Shown: piece after piece, positions 25,811 to 34,881 of the stretch
How positions within the stretch are numbered: position 1 is the stretch's first letter
How the letters are laid out: each line of letters opens with the position of its first letter
Source: Cellulosimicrobium protaetiae
Lineage (GTDB): Bacteria; Actinomycetota; Actinomycetes; Actinomycetales; Cellulomonadaceae
NCBI RefSeq assembly: GCF_009708005.2
Contig: NZ_CP052757.1
Span: 4,216,001 to 4,280,000, forward strand
Direction: 5' to 3'
DNA: 64,000 nt
Notes under the pieces: generated by a model
What the model was told of the DNA's origin: nothing
Database searches by the model: none
Seen by the model: only the letters and a program-made list of their open reading frames with translations
Position numbers and translations under genes: made by a program

Positions 25811-26416
25811 GTGCCACGCTGGGACGGCGAGCTGGGCGACCTGGTCGCCCGGCGCGGTCGTGCGCTGAACGGTTACGCCTACCTGCTGTGCGGCGACGCG
25901 CAGCAGGCGGAGGACCTCGTGCAGGACGCGCTCGTCAAGGTGTTCTCCCGGCTGCGCCGGCCGCCCTCCGCACGGCCCGGCACCGTCCGCACCGTCGACC
26001 TCGGCGTGGACCCACCCGGACGCGCAGCCGCGCCGGACGTCGCGAGCACCGAGGGGTACGTGCGCAGCACGATCCTCACCCTCTACCTCGACGGCTACCG
26101 GCGCCGGCGCCGATGGACGGGCGTGCGTCACCTCGTCGCGACCGACGACGCGGTGCGCGGCCCCGAGGCGGCTGCCTCCGCGCGCGCCGACGTCGCCGCG
26201 GCCCTCGCCGGGCTGACGCCCCGGCAGCGCGCGTGCGTCGTCCTGCGGTACTTCGAGGACCTCACGGTTCCCCAGGTCGCCGCCGCGCTGGGCAGCGCGG
26301 AGGGCACCGTCAAGCGCCACCTGCACGACGCCATGGCGGTGATGCACGCCACCTTGCACGACGACCACGCGGGCACCCGTCCCGCACCACGCCCCGGCGG
26401 GAGGCGAGCACGATGA
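25811..26416 (+). CDS. SigE-family ECF sigma factor, second copy
   Basis: A 201-residue paralogue of the sigma factor at 23723. Region 2 reads GYAYLLCGDAQQAEDLVQDALVKVF; region 4 reads LTPRQRACVVLRYFEDLTVP then VAAALGSAEGTVKRHLHDAM. It carries a roughly 20-residue Pro/Arg-rich insert between the conserved regions (near residues 53-75). The GTG start has GGGAGG seven bases upstream. Its stop overlaps the next start as ATGA, repeating the organisation of the first module. Confidence 0.9.
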   Translation: MPRWDGELGDLVARRGRALNGYAYLLCGDAQQAEDLVQDALVKVFSRLRRPPSARPGTVRTVDLGVDPPGRAAAPDVASTEGYVRSTILTLYLDGYRRRRRWTGVRHLVATDDAVRGPEAAASARADVAAALAGLTPRQRACVVLRYFEDLTVPQVAAALGSAEGTVKRHLHDAMAVMHATLHDDHAGTRPAPRPGGRRAR

Positions 26417-27648
26417 CCACGCACCACGCGCGCGACGACTGGGAGACGACTCCGGACGACGGCGAGGCCCTCGCCCACGCCCTGCGCACGATGGCCGACG
26501 ACGCACCCGCGCCGTCCGCCGACGTCCCGTCGAGGCTCCGGGCCGTCCGGTCCCAGGTCCGACGACGGCGCGCGGCCAAGAAGACAGCGCTCGGCGCCGC
26601 GACGCTCGGCGTCGTCGCCGTGCTCGCCGTGGGCGCGACGCAGCTCCCCGCATGGGACTCGAGCGAGCCGCTGCCCGCAGAACCTCCGAGACCGGTCTCC
26701 GTCGCGTGCGGCACGACGGTCGACCTCGACCCTCTGCCGGACGACGGACCCCTGATCCTTCCCGCCTTCGCCGTCGTCCTCGAGGGCGACGGTGAGGTCG
26801 CCGCCGGGGACCGCTGGAACGGCATGCTCCGCGTCACGGGCGGGACCGTCGGGCCCGGCCACACGGTGCGGCTCGTCGACGTGGACCTTGTCGCCACGCG
26901 CGGGCTGGAGGTCGTCGGTGTCCCCGCCGAGCCGGTCGTCCCGTCCCAGGAGTCCGCCGTGGAGAACGACACCACCGGTCCCCGGATCGGTGCGCACTTC
27001 GTCTCGTGCGAGTCCGGCGCACCCCTCGCACCGGGCACGTACGACGTGTACGCCGGGGCGACGCTGCTGCCCGGTACGGGCGAGCTCCCCCTGGTCGCGG
27101 GTCCGGTCTCGATCGACGTGGGAGACCGTCCGACGACGCCCTCCCCCGTCGTCGGCTACCAGCCGCCCTGGCTCGAGGGCACGCCCGTCTCGTGCGGCAT
27201 GTCTGCCGACGACCTGGCGCCGCTGGCCGGCCCCGGGCTCACGCTCGAGACCCGCGGTCTCGCCACCGAGGAGCCCGGCGTCGTCGACACGTCGCTCACG
27301 AACGCGGGGAGCGAGCGGTTCTCCGGCGTCGTGGCCAGCGTCGGGCCGGTGGCCTGGGTGCGGGACGGCATCGTGGTGGCGGTCGGCCCGAACGCCCTGG
27401 AGTCTCCGCTCGAGGTCGAGCTCGCCCCGGACCAGCTGCTGGACCTCGGCGCCCAGGCGATCGCGACGGACTACTGCTCCCCCGGCACGGACGGTCTGTT
27501 CACGACTCCTGTCACTCCCGGCGACTACGACCTCGTCCCCTACCAGGGCGTCCTCACGAGCTCCGGCGCCGACTACGCGGCGTGGGCCGTCGGCGACCCC
27601 GTCGCCGTGACGCTCGGCACCGACGGCACCATCGTCCCGCGAGGCTGA
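26413..27648 (+). CDS. Membrane-anchored partner of second ECF sigma
   Basis: A 411-residue protein built like the one at 24280: cytoplasmic head (L-R-T-M-A-D-D-A-P-A-P-S), an Arg/Lys-rich stretch (RRRRAAKK), one transmembrane helix (about residues 58-78, LGAATLGVVAVLAVGATQLP), then two extracytoplasmic domains each starting near a Cys (SVACGTTVD and PVSCGMSAD) and ending with a P-G-T/D-Y-D element. It is probably the sensor or anti-sigma partner of the preceding sigma factor, by position and coupling only. Sequence similarity to the first partner is modest, so the modules are old duplicates. Confidence 0.68.
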   Translation: MTTHHARDDWETTPDDGEALAHALRTMADDAPAPSADVPSRLRAVRSQVRRRRAAKKTALGAATLGVVAVLAVGATQLPAWDSSEPLPAEPPRPVSVACGTTVDLDPLPDDGPLILPAFAVVLEGDGEVAAGDRWNGMLRVTGGTVGPGHTVRLVDVDLVATRGLEVVGVPAEPVVPSQESAVENDTTGPRIGAHFVSCESGAPLAPGTYDVYAGATLLPGTGELPLVAGPVSIDVGDRPTTPSPVVGYQPPWLEGTPVSCGMSADDLAPLAGPGLTLETRGLATEEPGVVDTSLTNAGSERFSGVVASVGPVAWVRDGIVVAVGPNALESPLEVELAPDQLLDLGAQAIATDYCSPGTDGLFTTPVTPGDYDLVPYQGVLTSSGADYAAWAVGDPVAVTLGTDGTIVPRG

Positions 27649-27672
27649 CCCGCAAGCCCGGGATGAGTCCCG

Positions 27673-28434
27673 CTACCGCGCAGTCGCGCCGAGCGCGAGG
27701 CGCGCGACGTCGTCGGGCCGCGTGAGCGGGTACAGGTGCCCCTCGCCCGCGATCCCGACGCGCGGGATCCCGAGCTGTCCGGCGAGCTCGCGCTGCTCGC
27801 GCAGGAACCGCGCGCTCTGCCGCAGACCCGTGACGAGGAGCGGGTGCGCCTCGGGCGGGAGGCGGCGCCCGCCGTCGACCAGGGCGCGCACGCGCGGAGC
27901 CTGCGCCCAGCTCGCGAACCACTCGTCGGCGAGCATCGGCCACGTCGCGCGGGCACCGTAGCGGCTCCCGGCCGCGTCCGCGGCCAGAGGGTCCGGACCT
28001 CGCACGACCCACCGGACGGCTCCCCGGCGGAGTGTCGGACCCGCCGTCGCGAGCACGCCCGCGAGGACACGGGCGGCGGCGGACCCCGCACGGGCGAGCG
28101 GGCGGCCGGGGTGCAGCGCGGGTACGTGCGGCTCCCACGGGCTCGTCGGGTCGAGCAGCACCAGCCGCTCTACCTCGTCCGGGTGGCGCAGCGTCCACTC
28201 GATCGCGGCGAGACCGCCCACCGAGTGGCCGACGACGCGGACCGGGTGCGAGCCGCCGATCCCTAGCGCACGACGGATCGCGTCCACCGGACCCGTGACG
28301 GGGGTGCGCCAGGCGTCGAGGACACGCACGTCGTCGTCGACCTGCCCGTCGGTCTCCACCGTGCGCAGTGCCCGGGCGAGCGGCGCGAAGTCCTCGGGAG
28401 TCAGGGCGAGGCCCGGCAGGACGACCCAGGTCAT
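27673..28434 (-). CDS. Alpha/beta hydrolase
   Basis: A 253-residue alpha/beta-hydrolase fold protein. The nucleophile elbow is GHSVGG (about residues 93-98), the oxyanion side is V-L-P-G-L-A-L, and the late LLVTGLRQ...GEGHLYPL supplies the catalytic His. There is no signal peptide. ATG at 28434 is preceded by GAGGAG. It is divergent from the M18 aminopeptidase. Such proteins range from esterases to haloperoxidases; the substrate is not predictable. Confidence 0.85.
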   Translation of the reverse strand: MTWVVLPGLALTPEDFAPLARALRTVETDGQVDDDVRVLDAWRTPVTGPVDAIRRALGIGGSHPVRVVGHSVGGLAAIEWTLRHPDEVERLVLLDPTSPWEPHVPALHPGRPLARAGSAAARVLAGVLATAGPTLRRGAVRWVVRGPDPLAADAAGSRYGARATWPMLADEWFASWAQAPRVRALVDGGRRLPPEAHPLLVTGLRQSARFLREQRELAGQLGIPRVGIAGEGHLYPLTRPDDVARLALGATAR

Positions 28435-28525
28435 GCCGACTCCTCTCTCTCCCGGAGGCGCTCGGTGCCCCGGGCGGCCCCGACCACCCTACGGAGCGCT
28501 CCTGGGCGTGCGTAGGGTGGAGCCT

Positions 28526-29923
28526 GTGTCCACGCCCAGCACCCCCGTGACCGACCCGACACCGCACGACCGCGCGCTCGCGCACGCGCACGACCTCGCG
28601 ACGTTCGTCGAGGCGTCCCCGTCGTCCTACCACGCGGCCCACGAGGTCGCGCGCCGTCTCGAGGCAGTCGGCTTCGAGCGGCTCGACGAGACGGCGGCGT
28701 GGCCGACGACGACCGGCAGCGAAGGCGAGGGGCCTGCGGGCGGGCGGTACGTCGTCGTGCGCGACGGTGCCGTGATCGCCTGGGCGGTCCCGTCGGGCGC
28801 GACCGCGACGACACCGTTCGCGATCCTCGGAGCCCACACCGACTCGCCCGGTTTCAAGCTCAAGCCGCGGCCGAGCGTCGTGCGCGAGGGCTGGTGGCAG
28901 GCGGGGGTGGAGGTCTACGGCGGCCCGCTGCTCAACTCGTGGCTCGACCGCGAGCTCGAGCTCGCCGGGCGCCTGGTGACGTCCGACGGCGCGGAGCACC
29001 TCGTGCGCACCGGGCCCCTGCTGCGCATCCCGCAGCTCGCGATCCACCTCGACCGGGCGGCGAACGAGGGTCTCGCGCTCGACAAGCAGCAGCACACGCA
29101 GCCGGTGTGGGGGCTGGCGTCGGCGTCCGGTCCGGCCGGGTCGGACACGGTGGGCGGCGGCGAGCGACCGAGCGGCGGCGACGTGCTCGCGGAGCTCGCG
29201 CACCACGCGGGCGTCCGGGCGAGCGAGGTCGCGGGCTACGACGTCGTCGTCGCGGACACGCAGTCGCCCCGCGTGTTCGGCGCGCACGGTGCGTTCCTCG
29301 CGTCGGGCCGGCTCGACAACCTGATCTCGGTGCACGCCGGTCTCGTCGCCCTGCTCGAGGTCGCCGGCACGCCGGAGTCTCCGCTGAAGGGCGACGTGAT
29401 CCCCGTGCTCGCGGCGTTCGACCACGAGGAGATCGGGTCCGAGTCGCGCTCCGGGGCGTCAGGGCCGTTCCTCGCGGACGTGCTCGACCGGGTCGCGGCC
29501 GGCCTCGGCGCCACCGGGGAGGACCGGCACCGCCAGCTCGCGGCGTCGCTGTGCGTGTCGAGCGACGTCGGGCACTCGGTGCACCCCAACTACCCGGAGC
29601 GTCACGACCCCGCGAACCGCCCCCTCGCGGGCGGCGGCCCGATCCTCAAGATCAACGCGAACCAGCGCTACACGACCGACGCGCACGGCGCGGCGGCCTG
29701 GGCGCGGGCCTGCGCACGGGCCGGGGTGCCGAGCCAGGAGTTCGTCTCGAAGAACACCGTCCCGTGCGGCTCGACCATCGGCCCGCTCACCGCGACCCGC
29801 CTCGGCATCCGCACGGTCGACGTCGGCGTCCCGATCCTCTCGATGCACTCCGCGCGCGAGCTCACCGCCGTCGTCGACCCGTGGTACCTCTCCCGCACAA
29901 TGACCGGAATCTTCCGCGGCTGA
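28526..29923 (+). CDS. apeB: M18-family aminopeptidase
   Basis: A 465-residue metallo-aminopeptidase of family M18 (aspartyl-aminopeptidase-like), cytoplasmic, removing N-terminal residues from peptides with two metal ions. Visible metal and active-site motifs are AHTDSPGFKLKP, GRLDNLIS, FDHEEIGSESRSGA, and HPNYPERHD with a final SMHSARE. Length and motif order are normal. The GTG at 28526 follows GGTGGAG and is chosen because upstream frame residues are non-family. A hairpin cluster at 29953-30025 ends it. Confidence 0.93.
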   Translation: MSTPSTPVTDPTPHDRALAHAHDLATFVEASPSSYHAAHEVARRLEAVGFERLDETAAWPTTTGSEGEGPAGGRYVVVRDGAVIAWAVPSGATATTPFAILGAHTDSPGFKLKPRPSVVREGWWQAGVEVYGGPLLNSWLDRELELAGRLVTSDGAEHLVRTGPLLRIPQLAIHLDRAANEGLALDKQQHTQPVWGLASASGPAGSDTVGGGERPSGGDVLAELAHHAGVRASEVAGYDVVVADTQSPRVFGAHGAFLASGRLDNLISVHAGLVALLEVAGTPESPLKGDVIPVLAAFDHEEIGSESRSGASGPFLADVLDRVAAGLGATGEDRHRQLAASLCVSSDVGHSVHPNYPERHDPANRPLAGGGPILKINANQRYTTDAHGAAAWARACARAGVPSQEFVSKNTVPCGSTIGPLTATRLGIRTVDVGVPILSMHSARELTAVVDPWYLSRTMTGIFRG

Positions 29924-29952
29924 CCCATCCCCCTCCCCCGGCCCCCGCCGAA

Positions 29953-30025
29953 CAGGCGGTCCTGGCTCGTCCCGGGCGTCGGACGGACCAGGACCGCCTG
30001 GTCGAGCGACCAGGATCGCCTGGTC
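29953..30025. terminator. Bidirectional hairpin with repeated CCAGG-CGCCTGG units
   Basis: A perfect 13-bp inverted repeat CAGGCGGTCCTGG (29953-29965) / CCAGGACCGCCTG (29988-30000) is followed by a third, direct copy CCAGGATCGCCTGG. It lies between convergent apeB and the SRPBCC-like gene. Confidence 0.65.
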
Positions 30026-30061
30026 GGCGGGTCGAGCAGGGAGCGGGCGGTGGTCGGCAGG

Positions 30062-30721
30062 TCAGTAGCGGCGTTGGCCGCGCTCGGCGCGGGCTCGGAT
30101 GCCGCGCAGCATCCTTTGCGTCATGAGGAAGCTCACCGGCTGCACCGCCTCGACGACGGCGCGGCCCACGGCGCCGAGCGGGAGGTAGCGCTCGCGGACC
30201 AGCAGGCGAGACCTCGGCGTCCCCTCCTCGCCCGGCGGCAGCGGGCGGACGACGAACGCCCACGAGAAGCGGAACGGCATCGTGTCCGGCTGACCCGGCC
30301 CCGGCGCACCGAGCAGCACGAGGTGCGAGCCCGGCTCCAGGAGCGCGACGCGCAGCGCGGCCTCGTCGGCGAGGTGGACGTCGTCGCCGACCGCGAGCCC
30401 CTGCCAGCGCTCCTCGACCGCGTCGGCGCTCCGGATGCCCAGGCCGACGAGGTTCTCCAGCGCGTCGTACGAGTAGAACCCGCCGCGGCCCTGGCCGAGT
30501 TGCACGAGCCACGGCCAGACCTCCGCCGGCGGCGTGTCGATCGACACGGCCCGCGTCGCGACGACGGCGCGCGCGTCGGGCACGAGGTCGTCGCCCGGGA
30601 GGACGCACTCGTGCTCGCCCTCCCACGTGCCCCAGGTCTGGGTCATCCGCCGGGTGAGCAGGAGCGCCCCCACGGCGAGCGTCGCCGTCGCCACGACCCG
30701 GACCCCGCGCACCGCTCCCAT
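30062..30721 (-). CDS. SRPBCC-like membrane-anchored protein
   Basis: A 219-residue protein with an N-terminal hydrophobic segment (VRVVATATLAVGALLLT) and a domain resembling polyketide-cyclase/START-type SRPBCC proteins: I-D-T-P-P-A-E-V-W-P-W-L-V-Q-L-G-Q-G-R-G-G-F-Y-S-Y-D and F-R-F-S-W-A-F-V-V. The last 60 residues are Arg-rich. The ATG at 30721 is used because the far longer open frame is an antisense shadow of the divergent helicase. Function unknown. Confidence 0.72.
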   Translation of the reverse strand: MGAVRGVRVVATATLAVGALLLTRRMTQTWGTWEGEHECVLPGDDLVPDARAVVATRAVSIDTPPAEVWPWLVQLGQGRGGFYSYDALENLVGLGIRSADAVEERWQGLAVGDDVHLADEAALRVALLEPGSHLVLLGAPGPGQPDTMPFRFSWAFVVRPLPPGEEGTPRSRLLVRERYLPLGAVGRAVVEAVQPVSFLMTQRMLRGIRARAERGQRRY

Positions 30722-30823
30722 GCGTCGATCCTCGTCCGCGCCGGGCGCGCCGCGCGAGGGCCGGAGGTCCTGAGCACCTGGCGCTCGGCCGCAGGGCGGG
30801 CCGGAGGTGGGAGACTCGGAGGC

Positions 30824-33358
30824 GTGCCGCACGCCCCCGCCCCCACCTCCCTGCGACCGACGAGCGCGGCCCTGCTCGACGTGCTGCGCGCGGGCGGACG
30901 GCGCGACGAGCGGCTGCTGCACGTGCGCGAGCTGCCCGCGCGGAAGGGTACGCAGGCCGAGTGGCCGGCGTGGTCCGACGCGTCGCTCGTCGCGGGGTAC
31001 CGCGCGCTCGGCGTGGAGCGCCCGTGGGAGCACCAGGTCGTCGCGGCCGACGCCGCGTGGTCGGGCCGGCACGTCGCGCTCGCCACGTCCACGGGGTCGG
31101 GCAAGTCGCTCGCGTTCTGGCTGCCTGCGCTCTCGTCCGTCCGGGCCGACACCGCGGCGCGCCTCCTCGACCCGGGCCGCATCGAGTCGGTGGCCCGGCG
31201 GGGCTCCGTGCTGTACCTCTCCCCCACCAAGGCGCTCGCCGCCGACCAGCTCTCCGGGCTCCAGCGGCTGCTCGACGCCGCGGGGACGCGCGACGTGCGC
31301 GTCGCGACGTGCGACGGCGACACCGGCCAGGACGAGCGGCGCTGGGTCCGCGAGCACGCCGACGTCGTGCTGACCAACCCCGACTTCCTGCACTTCGCGC
31401 TCCTGCCGAACCACCGCGGCTGGGCGCGCCTCCTGCGCGACCTGCGGTACGTCGTCGTGGACGAGGGCCACGCCTACCGCGGGGTGTTCGGTGCGCACGT
31501 GTCCCTCGTCCTGCGTCGGCTGCGGCGCCTCGCCGCGCACTACGCGCGCGAGGGCGACCGTCCGCCGACGTTCGTCGTCGCGTCGGCCACGACCGCCGAC
31601 CCCGCGACGAGCGCTGCGCGTCTCGTGGGGGTCGAGCCCGACGGCGTCGTGACGGTCGCGCGGGACACCTCGCCCGCGGGGCGCAAGACGTTCGCGCTGT
31701 GGGAGCCGCCCGTCGTCGTGGGCTTCGACGCGGGCTCCGCGGACGGGCCCTCCGAGGAGCCCCCTGCGACACCCGCCGACCGTCGCGAGGACGACCCCGC
31801 CGTCGCGACGACGGTCGACGCGGCGGCGGAGCACCCGCGGCGCAGCGCGACCGCCGAGGCTGCGGACCTGCTCGCCGACCTCGTCATCGCGGGCGCGCGC
31901 ACGCTCGCGTTCACGCGCTCGCGCCGCGGGGCGGAGGCGGTCGCGGTGCAGACGCAGGACAGCGTGCGCGTCGTCGACCCGCGGCTCGTGCGGCGCGTCG
32001 CCGCCTACCGCGGCGGGTACCTCCCCGAGGAGCGGCGCGAGCTCGAGGACGCGGTGCGCACGGGCGACGTCCTGGGCCTCGCGACGACCAACGCGCTCGA
32101 GCTCGGCGTCGACATCTCGGGCCTCGACGCCGTGCTCATCGCGGGCTGGCCGGGCACGCGCATGTCGGTGTGGCAGCAGGCGGGCCGCGCCGGGCGCGCG
32201 GGCGCGGACGGCCTCGTGGCGTTCGTCGCCCGGGAGGACCCGCTCGACACGTTCCTCGTGCACCACCCCGAGGCCGTGTTCGACGCCCCGCTCGAGGCGA
32301 CCGTGTTCGACCCCGCGAACCCGTACGTGCTCGCGCCCCACCTGTGCGCGGCCGCGGCCGAGAACCCGCTGCGGTCCGACGACCTCCCGGCGTTCGGCGA
32401 TCCCGAGGCGGTGCGCGGCCTGCTCGACGTGCTCGTCGCCCGGGGCGCCCTTCGCCGTCGCGCGTCCGGCTGGTACTGGACGCACGCGCAGCCCGCCACG
32501 GGCATGACCGACCTGCGCGGCTCGGGCGGCGCGCCCGTGCGGGTGGCCGAGGCCCGCACCGGGCGGCTGCTCGGCACGGTCGACGCGGCGTCCGCGGACG
32601 GCTCCGTGCACGACGGCGCCGTGTACGTCCACCAGGGCCGCACCTATGTCGTCGAGCACCTCGACCTCGCCGACCACGTCGCGCTCGTGCGCCGCCAGGA
32701 CGTCGACCACGGGACGTGGTCACGGTCCTCGACGTCGATCACGATCGTCGACGACCCCGCCGACGGCGACGTCGCGGCGGGGCGCGAAGTCGTCGAGCGG
32801 TCGTGGGGACCCGTCGGCTGGGGCTACGGCCCGGTCGACGTGTGCTCGCAGGTGGTGAGCTTCCAACGCCGCCGCCTCCTCGACATGCAGGTCCTCGGCA
32901 CCGAGACCCTCGACCTCCCCGAGCGCACGCTGCCGACGATGGCCGTCTGGTGGACGGTCCCGCAGTCGGTGATCGAGGAGGCGGGCGTCGACGCCGACGA
33001 GCTGCCCGGCGCGCTGCACGCCGCCGAGCACGCGTCGATCGGCCTGCTCCCCCTCCTCGCGACGTGCGACCGCTGGGACCTCGGCGGCGTCTCCACGGCG
33101 CTGCACGCCGACACCGGCGAGGCGACCGTGTTCGTGCACGACGCCTACCCCGGCGGCGCGGGGTTCGCCGAGCGCGGGTACGAGCTCGGCGCGACGTGGC
33201 TGCGCGCCACGCGCGACGCCATCGCGCGCTGCCCCTGCCACGACGGCTGCCCGGCGTGCGTGCAGTCCCCCAAGTGCGGGTCGTACAACGCCCCGCTCGA
33301 GAAGGCCGCCGCCGTCCGCCTCCTCGACGCCGTCCTCGCCCACGCGCCCACCTCGTAG
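30824..33358 (+). CDS. DEAD/DEAH-box helicase with DUF1998 zinc domain
   Basis: An 844-residue superfamily 2 helicase. Motif I is TSTGSGKS (about 85-92), motif II VVDEGH, motif III SATT, then TRSRRGAE, TTNALELGVDISGLDA and QQAGRAGR in the second RecA lobe. The C-terminus has four cysteines in CPCHDGCPACVQSPKC, the DUF1998/MrfA-type zinc cluster. MrfA-like helicases act in DNA crosslink repair. In mycobacteria the same protein borders the tad-like cluster (helicase/secretion neighbourhood, Rv3649), and the same arrangement is seen here. The GTG at 30824 has CGGAGG upstream. Confidence 0.9.
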   Translation: MPHAPAPTSLRPTSAALLDVLRAGGRRDERLLHVRELPARKGTQAEWPAWSDASLVAGYRALGVERPWEHQVVAADAAWSGRHVALATSTGSGKSLAFWLPALSSVRADTAARLLDPGRIESVARRGSVLYLSPTKALAADQLSGLQRLLDAAGTRDVRVATCDGDTGQDERRWVREHADVVLTNPDFLHFALLPNHRGWARLLRDLRYVVVDEGHAYRGVFGAHVSLVLRRLRRLAAHYAREGDRPPTFVVASATTADPATSAARLVGVEPDGVVTVARDTSPAGRKTFALWEPPVVVGFDAGSADGPSEEPPATPADRREDDPAVATTVDAAAEHPRRSATAEAADLLADLVIAGARTLAFTRSRRGAEAVAVQTQDSVRVVDPRLVRRVAAYRGGYLPEERRELEDAVRTGDVLGLATTNALELGVDISGLDAVLIAGWPGTRMSVWQQAGRAGRAGADGLVAFVAREDPLDTFLVHHPEAVFDAPLEATVFDPANPYVLAPHLCAAAAENPLRSDDLPAFGDPEAVRGLLDVLVARGALRRRASGWYWTHAQPATGMTDLRGSGGAPVRVAEARTGRLLGTVDAASADGSVHDGAVYVHQGRTYVVEHLDLADHVALVRRQDVDHGTWSRSSTSITIVDDPADGDVAAGREVVERSWGPVGWGYGPVDVCSQVVSFQRRRLLDMQVLGTETLDLPERTLPTMAVWWTVPQSVIEEAGVDADELPGALHAAEHASIGLLPLLATCDRWDLGGVSTALHADTGEATVFVHDAYPGGAGFAERGYELGATWLRATRDAIARCPCHDGCPACVQSPKCGSYNAPLEKAAAVRLLDAVLAHAPTS

Positions 33359-33497
33359 CACCGGTGGCCGCCGGGGGTCGCCGAGGTCGTTCCCGACGAC
33401 GCGCGGTGACATGGTCGAGGCTCGCCCACAACGCGGCACCCGCACTCGCCCGACCCCTTCTCACCGTGGTCCGTGGTCACCGCGACCGGGCGCTCGT

Positions 33498-33998
33498 TCA
33501 GCGCGCAGTTGCCGGACCCGCGCGGGCGGCGGCCGTCGCCTGGCCGACCGCGACACCGAGGACGGTGACGCCCGTGGTCGTGGCGACGTCGACCCGGACG
33601 GCCCCGCCGCCCTGCTCGGCGCACGCGGTGACCGCGACCGCGTTGCGGGCCGCGACCTCGCGGGCACGACCGCACGGGTCCCAGCCATCGCGCAGCGCGG
33701 TGGCCGCCGCCAGCGCGGCGAGGTCGGCGCCGGTCTGCGCGGCTCCGCGGGCCGCCTGGGCGTGGGCGAGCGATCCCAGGCCGAGGGCGAGCACGAGCAC
33801 GGCGGCGACGATCCCGAGCACGAGCACCGTGCCCGCGCCACGCTCCGCGCCACGCTCCGCGTCGAGCACCTCGTCGTGCCGCCCGATCGCGACCCAGGCC
33901 AAACCGTGACTCCCGCTGCGCCCCTGCGGCGCACGTGCGGCGCGTGACACCGGTCGCGACGTCGGGCCGTCCTCGACCACGGCCCGGTCCCGGCTCAT
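33498..33998 (-). CDS. TadE-like secretion-neighbourhood protein (Rv3654c type)
   Basis: A 166-residue protein with a roughly 58-residue basic head, a hydrophobic helix (GTVLVLGIVAAVLVLALGLG, about 60-80) and a small exported domain rich in Ala with two cysteines (DPCGRA, TACAEQ). The pattern R-G-A-G-T-V, then A-R-G-A-A-Q-T-G-A-D-L-A-A-L-A-A-A, is that of the helicase/secretion TadE-like family. It lacks the Glu at +5 after the putative processing glycine that pilins have. The start ATGA overlaps the upstream tadE stop. Last gene of the tad operon; convergent with the helicase. Confidence 0.8.
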   Translation of the reverse strand: MSRDRAVVEDGPTSRPVSRAARAPQGRSGSHGLAWVAIGRHDEVLDAERGAERGAGTVLVLGIVAAVLVLALGLGSLAHAQAARGAAQTGADLAALAAATALRDGWDPCGRAREVAARNAVAVTACAEQGGGAVRVDVATTTGVTVLGVAVGQATAAARAGPATAR

Positions 33999-34462
33999 GG
34001 CTCGACCCACGCGACGGCCTCGCCGCTCGCGCGCAGCGGCGACCCTGAGAGCCACCCGCCGACGACGGGCGTCGTGACGCGGACCTCGACCCACGGGTCG
34101 CCGCGCACCACGCCGACGGTCGCGCCGTCGCCCGCCACCCGGAGCGCCGTCGCGCGCACGGTCGCGTCGTCCTCGCCGATGGCCGCCGCACGGGCCGCGG
34201 CCCTCGCCGCGTCGGAGGAGCGCATCTGCGCGCCCGCCGCCGCGGCGAGGGTGAGGACGACGACGAGGACGAGGACGACCGCCGGCAGCGCGACGGCGAG
34301 CTCGGCCGTGACCGCACCCCGCTCCCGGTCGTCGCGCGACCGGACCCCGCACGAGCGGACCTCGCACGAGCGGACCTCGCACGAGCGGACCGCGCGCGAA
34401 CGGAGCACCCACGGCCGGAGCCTGCGCCACGCACCGGTGCCTGCGCCTGCGTCCCGTCGCAC
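33995..34462 (-). CDS. TadE-family pseudopilin
   Basis: A 155-residue TadE-like minor pseudopilin. A prepilin-like site, RGAVTAELAVALP, puts Glu at position 5 after the glycine, followed by a hydrophobic helix (VVLVLVVVLTLAAAAGA). The exported part has S-D-A-A-R-A-A-A-R-A-A-A. The N-terminal 45 residues are Arg-rich with a tandem RSCEVRSCEVRSC repeat (a 15-base repeat at about 34345-34390). Such an extension is unusual, and the true start may lie downstream at the conserved R-E-R-G-A-V. The GTG at 34462 is three bases after the pilin stop. Confidence 0.8.
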   Translation of the reverse strand: MRRDAGAGTGAWRRLRPWVLRSRAVRSCEVRSCEVRSCGVRSRDDRERGAVTAELAVALPAVVLVLVVVLTLAAAAGAQMRSSDAARAAARAAAIGEDDATVRATALRVAGDGATVGVVRGDPWVEVRVTTPVVGGWLSGSPLRASGEAVAWVEP

Positions 34463-34465
34463 GGC

Positions 34466-34672
34466 TCAGCCCAGCGACAGCGCGCTGCGCACGATGCCGA
34501 GCAGCAGCTCGCGCACCTCGCCGCTCTTGAGCACGACGATGAGCAGCCCGGCGAAGCCCGCCGCCGCGACCGTCGCGATCGCGTACTCCGCGGTCGCAAG
34601 ACCGGCCTCACCGTCCTGTCCCGTGCTCGTCCCCGTCAGGCGCGCGAGCGCTCGCCGCATCGTTCCCGTCAT
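34466..34672 (-). CDS. Flp-type pilin, DUF4244
   Basis: A 68-residue type IVb pilin of the DUF4244 family. After a short basic leader the processing site GLATAEYA places Glu and Tyr at +5 and +6, the hallmark of Flp pilins, followed by a hydrophobic helix (IATVAAAGFAGLLIVVL) and a short tail. The ATG at 34672 has GAGGAG seven bases upstream. It follows the aminoglycoside-phosphotransferase-like gene by about 210 bases rather than tadC directly, so it may have its own promoter. Confidence 0.85.
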   Translation of the reverse strand: MTGTMRRALARLTGTSTGQDGEAGLATAEYAIATVAAAGFAGLLIVVLKSGEVRELLLGIVRSALSLG

Positions 34673-34881
34673 GTCCGGACTCCTCTCCCGTGGCCCGCGG
34701 TCGCGGGCGATCGGGGACACCGTGACGGGTCGCGCCCCGGCTCCGCACCCCGCTCCGCGCCGACGGTGGACGAGCCCCTCCCGGGCCCGGCCTGTGGACG
34801 GCGACGGCCCTTGCGGCTCGTGGAGTCCTGGTGCCGACGACCCCGCGGGCTCGCACCCGACGAGGCCCGGCGCGCGCGCCG

